64,000 nucleotides of DNA. It comes from Altererythrobacter ishigakiensis. Lineage in GTDB: Bacteria; Pseudomonadota; Alphaproteobacteria; Sphingomonadales; Sphingomonadaceae. Position numbers and translations under genes: made by a program. The stretch spans positions 682,001 to 746,000 of the forward strand of contig NZ_CP015963.1 in the NCBI RefSeq assembly GCF_001663155.1, read 5' to 3'. The notes below the pieces were generated by a model. The model saw nothing but the letters and a program-made list of their open reading frames with translations, ran no database searches and was not told the origin of the DNA. Positions 55,188 through 64,000 of this stretch are shown here, in pieces. Each line of letters opens with the position of its first letter. The stretch's first letter is position 1.

Positions 55188-55565
55188 TTACTTGAGCTCG
55201 ACGGTACCGCCGGCTGCTTCGATCTTGCCTTTGATTTCTTCTGCTTCAGCCTTGTTGACGCCTTCTTTGAGAGGCTTAGGCGCACCTTCAACGAGACCCT
55301 TGGCTTCGGTGAGGCCCAGGCCAGTGATGGCGCGGACTTCTTTGATGACCTGGATCTTCTTGCCACCGTCGCCGGTGAGGATGACGTCGAATTCGTCCTT
55401 CTCTTCAGCAGCTGCGCCGGCATCGCCGCCGCCAGCAGGTGCAGCAACAGCAACAGCAGCCGCGGCGCTAACGCCCCATGCTTCTTCCAGTGCAGTTGCG
55501 AGTTCTGCTGCCTCAAGGACAGTCAGCTTCGAAAGTTCTTCAACAAGCTTGGCAATATCAGCCAT
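55188..55565 (-). CDS. rplL: Ribosomal protein L7/L12
   Basis: Stalk protein that recruits GTPase factors to the ribosome. The 125-residue product has the N-terminal dimer domain ([20 protein letters not shown]), an Ala/Gly hinge ([18 protein letters not shown]), and the C-terminal domain [20 protein letters not shown], then [14 protein letters not shown] precedes the ATG at 55565. It follows rplJ by 85 bases. Confidence 0.98.
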   Translation of the reverse strand: MADIAKLVEELSKLTVLEAAELATALEEAWGVSAAAAVAVAAPAGGGDAGAAAEEKDEFDVILTGDGGKKIQVIKEVRAITGLGLTEAKGLVEGAPKPLKEGVNKAEAEEIKGKIEAAGGTVELK

Positions 55566-55650
55566 GATGTTCACTCCAATACATTTGGGCGGCCTATCTA
55601 GGTCACACCCGAAAACGTGGTTCTAAATCGCGTTTGCGAATTGACGTCTC

Positions 55651-56166
55651 TTAAGCAGCTTCGCTGGCGCCATAGGCACCAAATACGCGGGCGAGCTTGG
55701 CAGCCGGCGCGTTAACGACCTGAGCAACCTTGGTTGCCGGTGCGTTGACGAGGCCAACAATCTTGCCGCGCAGCTCGTCGAGGCTCGGCATCGAGGCAAG
55801 TGCCTTGATCCCAGCTTCGTCGAGCACTTGCGTACCCATCGAGCCACCAACGATTTCCAGCTTGTCGTTCGACTTGGCGAAATCGACAGCAGCCTTTGCA
55901 GCTGCGACAGGGTCTTCAGACCATGCCAGCGCGGTCGGGCCAGAGAGAAACTCTTCCAGGCCGACGTAATCGGTGTCTTTCAGGGCGAGCTTTGCGAGAC
56001 GGTTCTTCGCAACCTTGTAAGACGCACCTGCTTCACGCATCTTCCCGCGCAGTTCAGTGGACTGATCCACTGTCAGGCCGAGATTGCGGGTGACAACCAC
56101 CACGCCAACCTCGTTGAAGACCGAGTTAAGCTGTGCGACCGCTTCGGTTTTTTGCGAACGATCCAT
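55651..56166 (-). CDS. rplJ: Ribosomal protein L10
   Basis: Base of the ribosomal stalk; 171 residues, starting [20 protein letters not shown], with [20 protein letters not shown] and [17 protein letters not shown] lies six bases before the ATG at 56166. The L10-L12 complex normally represses its own message, and the long leader upstream fits that. Confidence 0.97.
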   Translation of the reverse strand: MDRSQKTEAVAQLNSVFNEVGVVVVTRNLGLTVDQSTELRGKMREAGASYKVAKNRLAKLALKDTDYVGLEEFLSGPTALAWSEDPVAAAKAAVDFAKSNDKLEIVGGSMGTQVLDEAGIKALASMPSLDELRGKIVGLVNAPATKVAQVVNAPAAKLARVFGAYGASEAA

Positions 56167-56438
56167 GCTATGCTCCTTCACTATGATCATCTGTGCCTTG
56201 CGGGCGCAGACGACCGGCTCAAATAGCCCCGAAGCTCATGCTCCGAAGCGAGTCCGTTGATGGGGAAGGAGTACCTGCCTAGCAGGCAATGGCGACACGC
56301 AGAGGTATCGCAGGAATTCTCGTTTCCCCGTCTAGGCTGGAAATTAAGACCGACAAATTCCGGTCACCAACTGTCTCGGACGGATGACCTCGCGAAGAGG
56401 TCGGTGCGCGCAATTAGCGGCATCGCGCACAGAGTCAA
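56167..56438 (-). promoter_or_regulatory. rplJ promoter and leader (probable L10 leader)
   Basis: On the minus strand TTGACT (56433-56438) and TAATTG (56411-56416) are 16 bases apart, a good promoter. This leaves a leader of roughly 240 bases before rplJ, with many short complementary segments around 56320-56400. That size and place match the L10 leader, which binds L10-L12 for autoregulation; the fold was not computed. A GAnTC site (GAGTC) overlaps the -35 hexamer. Between 56439 and 56522 I see only the divergent AraC gene's upstream DNA. Confidence 0.6.
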
Positions 56439-56522
56439 GCGAAATGCCTTCTGTCGGGTCAATTCGGCGGGTCAACGAAAGACAGTTTCCCAAAGGTGCC
56501 ATTAGTCGTTTAACTGCCAACT

Positions 56523-57335
56523 ATGCCGCAGAATGAAATCGCACCTGTGCACCAAACCGGGTCTTACCGAGCCTGGGACATTGCTGGACCGGATAGGATC
56601 GCTGACCTTGCCTGGTATTGCCGGGTTGAACATGGCCGACCGGAGGCTCACCGCCTGCTGCCGTTTTGCGAGCCCTCTTTGGTTATTCGCCGCCGGTTTG
56701 ATCGCAAAGGACGGACACAGGATTGCCGCTTGCTGATCAGCCCGGCAATGCCGGACGGCGGAGAATATGCCCCGGAACCGGGCGAGGAACAGATTGCGGT
56801 GCGGCTGGCACCTGAATTGATGGAAGCGACGTTGGGTCTGCGCGCAGCAGAATACTCAGAGACAGATCGCGATTTGCCGTGCCGCCTACAGCTCGCCTTC
56901 AACAGCGCTGTCTCGGAAGCAGCCAAGGGCGAAGCCTGCAACGCCATGCGCGCGCTGCTTCGCGGCGTCGAAAGCGCTGCGGCATCGCCGGATGCTGACC
57001 GGGTCACGCATGCCACGCGTATGATGCGCCAGTCATCGGGTCGCATTCCTGTTCGAAATTTGGCTGAAGCTTCAGGTGTTAGCTCGCGCCATTTGCGACG
57101 CGAATTTGCTGCACGATTTGGCCATTCTCCGCGTGCCATGACACGCCGTTTGCGGCTGGCATCGGCCATGCTCGAGGCCGAGCAACAGGACCGGCCTGAA
57201 TGGGCCAGAGTTGCTGTTGGGCACGGATTTAGTGACCAGGCCCATATGATCCGCGAGTGCCGAACAATCATGGGCGAAAGCCCGCGGGAGCTGTTTCGAT
57301 TAAGACGCCCCTTGGCCGTTTCGTTCAATACTTAA
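56523..57335 (+). CDS. AraC-family transcriptional regulator
   Basis: A 270-residue protein whose last 100 residues form the double HTH: PVRNLAEASGVSSRHLRREF and VAVGHGFSDQAHMIRECRTI followed by GESPREL. The N-terminal sensing domain (about 1-150) has no recognisable ligand signature. It ends 50 bases before the secreted lectin-fold protein gene and could regulate it. No clear Shine-Dalgarno precedes the ATG. Confidence 0.85.
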   Translation: MPQNEIAPVHQTGSYRAWDIAGPDRIADLAWYCRVEHGRPEAHRLLPFCEPSLVIRRRFDRKGRTQDCRLLISPAMPDGGEYAPEPGEEQIAVRLAPELMEATLGLRAAEYSETDRDLPCRLQLAFNSAVSEAAKGEACNAMRALLRGVESAAASPDADRVTHATRMMRQSSGRIPVRNLAEASGVSSRHLRREFAARFGHSPRAMTRRLRLASAMLEAEQQDRPEWARVAVGHGFSDQAHMIRECRTIMGESPRELFRLRRPLAVSFNT

Positions 57336-57385
57336 GCGACACAACATGTTTGCGCTGCCTTCAGATTAGTCATCTGGAGGAATAC

Positions 57386-58555
57386 ATGTTTCGAACCGCC
57401 AGCCTTGCCGCAGCTTTCGCGGCTTCTGCGTTATTCACGGCTTCCGTCACAGCACAAGACGCTCAGTCGACAGAACAATCGGTGCAGTGGGGAGGGTACA
57501 GCGTCATTTTCGAGGATAATCCTGCGCGTCTCGCCAGCGGCCGGCCGGGCGGGGTTTCGGTCCGCACACTCAATGGAGCTGAAGTGCTGACAGTCACCCG
57601 CACAACAGCCATGCTGGAAGGGGTCGATTTTTCCGAAGGCGTGATCGAGTTTGATTTGGCGCTGGATGACAAACGGGGGTTCGCCGGGCTGCTCTGGCAT
57701 GCGAACGGGCTTGATGCGGAGTACTTCTACCTGCGTCAACACAAGTCGGGTTTGCCCGATGCTGGCCAATACACGCCAATTCGCCACGGCCTGACATCCT
57801 GGCAAATCTATTCGGACCGCAATGGAATTGCTCCGTTCACATTCACCCATGAAGGCTGGAACCGCTTCAAGATGGTCGTCAAAGGCGACACGGCGGACAT
57901 CTATCTGAACGGCAGTCAGCGGCCGGTACTGCAAATTCCTGACCTTGCAGCAGATCAGGGTTCAGGGGGCCTCGGCTTTCGTGCTGCTGGTCCCAATGGT
58001 GAAATTCGGATTGCGAACCTCAATGTCCGGCCGCTTGCTAAAGGCGAGCAAATTGTTGGCGCCCCGGCTGAAGATCGTGCGGCGCCTGAAGGCACCATTG
58101 CGCGCTGGTTAGTATCAGAGCGATTTGCGGAAGCGGATGTGGCCGGTCAACTCGAATTGCCGGATGAGCTCGGATCGTTGCAGCAACTCGGCACGATTGA
58201 AATTGAGCCATTTGGTATCGCCGATATATCGCGACTAGCCGGGCCTGATGATGGCGCAGACACTGTGCTGGTTTCGAGCAAGATCACCGCAGAAAACGCT
58301 AAGCGAGTACGCCTGCAGTTTGGCTATTCGGACCGCGTGCGATTGTTCCTGAATGGCGAGTTGATTTTTGATGGGTCTGCTGGCTTCCGCGCCCGCGACT
58401 TCTTCTTTCTGGGATCGGTTGGCTTTGAAGATGCCGTCGTGCTGAATTTGCGAGAAGGTCAGAACACTCTCACTGCCGCTGTTTCAGAAACTTTTGGCGG
58501 ATGGGCGTTCGCCGGAGCGATTGCGGATCGCGAAGGGCTGATAATCGAGCCCTGA
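57386..58555 (+). CDS. Secreted protein with concanavalin-like (LamG/DUF1080-type) domain
   Basis: A 389-residue protein with a signal peptide (ASALFTASVTAQDAQ). Residues about 40-230 look like a jelly-roll glycan-binding fold: VIEFDLALDDKRGFAGLLWH, then WNRFKMVVKGDTADIYLNGS, and GSGGLGFRAAGPNGEIRIAN. The C-terminal 140 residues include RVRLFLNGELIFDGSAGF and GQNTLTAAVSETFGGWAFAG, resembling a galactose-binding-like sandwich. GGAGGAAT lies just before the ATG at 57386. No catalytic residues can be named. A terminator follows directly. Confidence 0.78.
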   Translation: MFRTASLAAAFAASALFTASVTAQDAQSTEQSVQWGGYSVIFEDNPARLASGRPGGVSVRTLNGAEVLTVTRTTAMLEGVDFSEGVIEFDLALDDKRGFAGLLWHANGLDAEYFYLRQHKSGLPDAGQYTPIRHGLTSWQIYSDRNGIAPFTFTHEGWNRFKMVVKGDTADIYLNGSQRPVLQIPDLAADQGSGGLGFRAAGPNGEIRIANLNVRPLAKGEQIVGAPAEDRAAPEGTIARWLVSERFAEADVAGQLELPDELGSLQQLGTIEIEPFGIADISRLAGPDDGADTVLVSSKITAENAKRVRLQFGYSDRVRLFLNGELIFDGSAGFRARDFFFLGSVGFEDAVVLNLREGQNTLTAAVSETFGGWAFAGAIADREGLIIEP

Positions 58556-58560
58556 TGCGA

Positions 58561-58597
58561 GAAGGGGCCGCCTGGTGAGAGACGGCCCCTTCCTTGT
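58561..58597 (+). terminator. Intrinsic terminator after the lectin-fold protein gene
   Basis: GAAGGGGCCG (58561-58570) pairs with CGGCCCCTTC (58583-58592) over a 12-base loop, followed by CTTGT. It lies right after the stop at 58555 and before the stop of a convergent HTH gene. Confidence 0.82.
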
Positions 58598-58614
58598 CGC
58601 GGATCTTATGGGGG

Positions 58615-58812
58615 TCAGTCCGCTTGATAACTCAACAAATCACCCGGCTGGCATTCCAGCTCGCGACAAATGGCTGCCAAGGTTGAAAACCTGATCGCTT
58701 TGGCCTTTCCGGTCTTCAGGATTGACAGATTGGCGAGGGTAAGCCCAACGCGTTCTGCCAGTTCTGTCAGCGTCATGCGCTTGTCGTGCAGTAGATCATC
58801 AAGCCTGACCAT
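58615..58812 (-). CDS. Small XRE/Cro-type HTH regulator (YozG-like)
   Basis: A 65-residue single-domain DNA-binding protein starting MVRLDDLLHDKRMTLTELAE. The HTH is LTELAERVGLTLANLSILKT, and it ends with CRELECQPGDLLSYQ, as in the YozG/HipB-like group that is usually encoded next to DUF2975 proteins. AAGGAG lies nine bases before the ATG at 58812. It follows the DUF2975 gene by 29 bases. Confidence 0.88.
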   Translation of the reverse strand: MVRLDDLLHDKRMTLTELAERVGLTLANLSILKTGKAKAIRFSTLAAICRELECQPGDLLSYQAD

Positions 58813-58841
58813 GATGGTTGCTCCTTCTTTGTCAGCTGGCA

Positions 58842-59375
58842 TCACACTGTTCCTTCCAGATCTTCGCGCATTTCTGCGCCATGGCGGAACACACGGGCGA
58901 GTATGAACAGGACGACCGCGAGCAACAAGCCAGTTAGAGAGAAGTCATAGTCTATCTTGAGATTCTCGGCTGGAACGTTGTGTGCGAGGAAGAGGACCAG
59001 TCCTCCAACCGGGATTGTCGCAATCTGGAATATCAGCGCAATCCAACCCATGCGGGAAAGTCGTCCTGCATTCTCAGTTGTAAACGGATCGTGATTGCCA
59101 ACCGTATCGATGATGCGACGCAACAACTGGAAGAAGTAAGCGGCCATCGCCGTGATGGCAGCAGCGATCAGCAATAGCGCAATGGTCGCGGCGAGTGCCG
59201 TCGAAACATTAGCCCCATTCGCCAGTTCGATACTGGCAGCGAAATCTTCCTGATTGAACAAGATGACCGGGATTAGAGCAAGCAGCAGGGCGCTGACCAA
59301 ACTTGTCAACGCCGTGAGTAGAACGGTCATGACTTTTCCGGCGGCTAGCAGTGGATCTCTTGGTTTGATTGCCAT
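58842..59375 (-). CDS. DUF2975 membrane protein
   Basis: A 177-residue protein with four predicted transmembrane segments (about 15-40, 60-90, 110-130 and 140-160) and LLRRIIDTVGNHDPFTTENAGRL between helices 2 and 3, the DUF2975 signature. The pairing with a YozG-like HTH gene is common; the membrane protein may sense a signal or inhibit the regulator, but this is not established. AAGGAG lies just upstream of ATG 59375. Confidence 0.82.
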   Translation of the reverse strand: MAIKPRDPLLAAGKVMTVLLTALTSLVSALLLALIPVILFNQEDFAASIELANGANVSTALAATIALLLIAAAITAMAAYFFQLLRRIIDTVGNHDPFTTENAGRLSRMGWIALIFQIATIPVGGLVLFLAHNVPAENLKIDYDFSLTGLLLAVVLFILARVFRHGAEMREDLEGTV

Positions 59376-59400
59376 GGTGGGTCTCCTTTGTGGCCTCGTC

Positions 59401-59529
59401 CTAGGCAAGCTCGACAGCAGCAATATGCTGTGCCTGAACCGGCGGCGCGTTGAACATTGCGGCGAATGACGCTGTCACGATCAGGACAGCAGCAAAAGCC
59501 GAAGCGAAATGTGTCTGGAAGCGGATCAT
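59401..59529 (-). CDS. 42-residue secreted or signal-peptide-only micropeptide
   Basis: ATG at 59529 with AAGGA nine bases upstream; stop TAG at 59401-59403. The product MIRFQTHFASAFAAVLIVTA continues SFAAMFNAPPVQAQHIAAVELA, a typical signal peptide (hydrophobic core, QAQ cleavage site) with only about eight residues after it. It is first in the cluster micropeptide - DUF2975 - HTH. It is too short for the usual gene-calling limit, so support rests on the RBS, signal peptide shape and operon position. Confidence 0.6.
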   Translation of the reverse strand: MIRFQTHFASAFAAVLIVTASFAAMFNAPPVQAQHIAAVELA

Positions 59530-59591
59530 TTATCGTTATCCTTTATGGTTCGTATTGCTAATCGATAATTCTCATCTAGGCGCGATTCGAT

Positions 59592-59624
59592 TTATTGTCA
59601 ATCAATAATATTGAAAAACAATAA
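59592..59624. promoter_or_regulatory. AT-rich inverted repeat in a divergent control region
   Basis: TTATTGT (59592-59598) and ACAATAA (59618-59624) form an inverted repeat, with further AATA and CAAT words between and beyond (CAATCAATAATATTGAAA, then TTATTG at 59630-59635). The region is much richer in A+T than its surroundings. It lies 63 bases upstream of the micropeptide start, where the HTH protein of the same cluster could bind. Operator status is inferred. Confidence 0.45.
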
Positions 59625-59785
59625 GTGTCTTATTGAAATGCAGAAAATTTCCCGCAGTGCTCAGCTCACTGAAGAATGTCTGCAGTTCACATTTGCCGAG
59701 TCCTGCGATAGCAGGATCGTATCTCTGTTCGGGGAACACGCGTCACATGACATTTCTGGCCCAAATGGACCCGTATACAGGGCTG

Positions 59786-60584
59786 ATGGATAAGGAAACC
59801 GATCTCACGTCAGGCAGTGCTTTGTGTGAGCAATATCAGTCGGGCAAGCCATTCCCTCATATTGTGATCGATGACTTTCTGCCTGAACCGGTCGCGCGGC
59901 GTTGCCTGTCGGAGTTTGATCAGTTGGCGGGTCATGCTGACATTGCCAGCGTGTCCTTCGATCGCGAGCAAGAACGCGCCAAACGACAATATTCGCCGGA
60001 GGTACTCAACCCACCGGTACGCAGCCTGTTCTATGCGTTCAACTCGCGTCCATTTATCCGCGTTCTGGAAAGCATTTTGCGGTATCAACGGGCTAATCCC
60101 AGATCCGCATTTTCGCGGAGGCGGTCTGCATGAGATCTTCAATGGCGGGCACTTGTCGGTGCACGCCGACTTCAATCATCACAAGGAGCTCAACCTAGAG
60201 CGAAGGATCAATCTGTTGATCTATCTCAATGACGATTGGCGCGACGAATACGGCGGTCATCTGGAGCTCTGGTCTGACGATATGTTACGCTGCGAGCATT
60301 CGCTCTTACCGATATTCAATCGTGCGGTCATGTTCAACACCAACAGCACGAGCAATCACGGCAATCCCAAACCGGTTACTCATCCGGCTAACGCCTCTCG
60401 AAAATCGATTGCACTTTATTACTATACAGCAACATGGGATAGCACAAAGAGGGCCCACACTACCCAGTTCCGTGCGAGGCCTGGTAGTTCAGATACCACA
60501 GACTGGAGCGTGAAACTCCGCGAACTGGCAAAAGATATTCTGCCACCGGTTGTCGTCCGCGCAATAAGCAAAGCGAAGAAATGA
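59786..60584 (+). pseudogene. 2-Oxoglutarate/Fe(II) oxygenase (prolyl 4-hydroxylase-like), frameshifted
   Basis: Two overlapping frames encode parts of one protein. The first (to about 60074) has GKPFPHIVIDDFLPEPVARR and ends VRSLFYAFNSRPFIRVLESI. The second resumes with GINGLIPDPHFRGGGLHEIF and continues to the stop at 60584. Deleting one T from the four at 60075-60078 joins them as LESICGINGLIPD. The iron ligands are HAD (in HLSVHADFNHH) and a distal His in TSNHGNP; the 2-oxoglutarate Arg is probably in ASRKSIALYYYTA. So the domain is complete apart from the frameshift. It may be a true pseudogene, programmed slippage or a sequence error. The start is uncertain (59747, 59765 or 59786). Confidence 0.82.
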
Positions 60585-60996
60585 GCGCCCGAAGCTGAAG
60601 CGGCCCGGAACCTGAGTTTTACGGTCCACCCAAACTGCCGTTTGAAAGGTTGGAGGGCGGGTTTGGATTATCGGTGTTACCCCCTCCCGGCAGTGTTCGG
60701 CCGATCCCTCTCCGAACCCCATTTGACAAGGCGCGCGCCTGTTCCTAAATGGCTGTCAACCGATAGCTTCGAGCAAGTCCGATTCATGCGCGGGAATTGG
60801 TCTTAAGAATGGAAGCGTCGGGCTCCATATTCGCGACGCTTGATTGTGCTGCAGCAGCGCACCGGGGAAGGTGCGCCATTCGCTGCGGCCTTTTCGCGTT
60901 ATATAGTTTGGAGCCAAGTTTCTCGCGTGATCGTTTGAGTTCACGAACGCCGGCGGCATTTGCCTCCGGCCTACAATTAAAGAGGCACACCTCTCC
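60585..60996. other. rpoB upstream region
   Basis: About 410 bases without a credible gene on either strand. It includes a TTATAT stretch near 60899-60904 that could be a -10 element, and two leader hairpins close to rpoB. No rplL precedes rpoB here, although it does in most bacteria. Confidence 0.45.
60949..60994 (+). promoter_or_regulatory. Two leader hairpins before rpoB
   Basis: GCCGGCGGC and GCCTCCGGC (60949-60970) pair with one mismatch around ATTT. Eleven bases later AGAGG-CACA-CCTCT (60981-60994) forms a 5-bp hairpin ending two bases before the rpoB ATG at 60997, with the AGAGG Shine-Dalgarno-like sequence in the left arm. This could moderate rpoB translation; the fold energies were not computed. 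Confidence 0.45.

Positions 60997-64000
<3,004 letters not shown>

Noticed and set aside
58615-59375. HTH plus membrane gene as a toxin-antitoxin pair
   Set aside because: DUF2975 with a YozG-like regulator is a known pairing not linked to toxicity, and no toxin fold is visible.

Overview
The window reads as chromosomal backbone of an alphaproteobacterium, most likely Sphingomonadales and probably an Erythrobacter-like lineage. This is an inference from gene content: CtrA preceded by paired GAnTC sites, a DUF4167 protein, lptB next to rpoN, a second-type IF-1 gene with a basic tail beside a cold-shock gene, CIRCE-controlled groESL, and the general codon style. I see no rRNA, tRNA, CRISPR array, insertion sequence or prophage. 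It is not a typical accessory island; the unusual material sits in small gene clusters and intergenic structures between housekeeping genes.

Layout. 1-4.5 kb: end of an unrecognised gene, the kynA-kynB-kynU operon (tryptophan to anthranilate) and an ABC-F ATPase. 4.6-6.1 kb: five small minus-strand genes (two related DUF-like proteins, an unknown peptide, an IF-1 paralogue, a cold-shock protein). 6.4-17.9 kb: DUF389 membrane protein, HNH nuclease, gluQ, a HIG1-like protein, cobalamin adenosyltransferase, 3-hydroxybutyryl-CoA dehydrogenase, two small membrane proteins, mutS, malic enzyme and a GcvR-like ACT protein. 18-31.4 kb: trmB, a YbdG-like channel, ctrA, rpoN, lptB, ppa, hisS-prfA-prmC, DUF4167, lnt and metK. 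31.4-34.5 kb: a minus-strand operon scoA / NTF2-like exported protein / scoB / type III CoA-transferase. 34.7-42.6 kb: an exported methyltransferase-like protein, a structured intergenic region, a Cdc48-like double AAA ATPase, a second MscS channel, polA and an 11-residue-repeat lipoprotein. 42.7-50.9 kb: beta-lactamase-like hydrolase, DUF305/LVIVD secreted protein, host-attachment-family protein, DUF885 lipoprotein, groEL-groES with CIRCE. 50.9-60.6 kb: MATE exporter, amino acid permease plus Rieske oxygenase, rplJ-rplL, AraC regulator, secreted lectin-fold protein, a HTH/DUF2975/secreted-micropeptide cluster and a frameshifted 2-oxoglutarate oxygenase. 61-64 kb: rpoB, running off the right edge.

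How it fits together. Most of the window supports information processing (mutS, polA, rpoB, rpoN, rplJL, hisS, prfA, prmC, gluQ, trmB, IF-1 paralogue), protein quality control (groESL, Cdc48-like ATPase) and cell-cycle control (ctrA). Carbon metabolism is represented by tryptophan degradation, acyl-CoA and ketone-body type enzymes, and malic enzyme. Envelope functions include lptB, lnt, two mechanosensitive channels, MATE and several secreted proteins. The most distinctive items are the IF-1/cold-shock micro-cluster, the archaeal/eukaryotic-style Cdc48 gene downstream of a hairpin-rich region ending in a terminator, the NTF2-like gene wedged inside scoAB, the LEA-like hendecad lipoprotein, and the micropeptide/DUF2975/HTH cluster with its AT-rich divergent control region.
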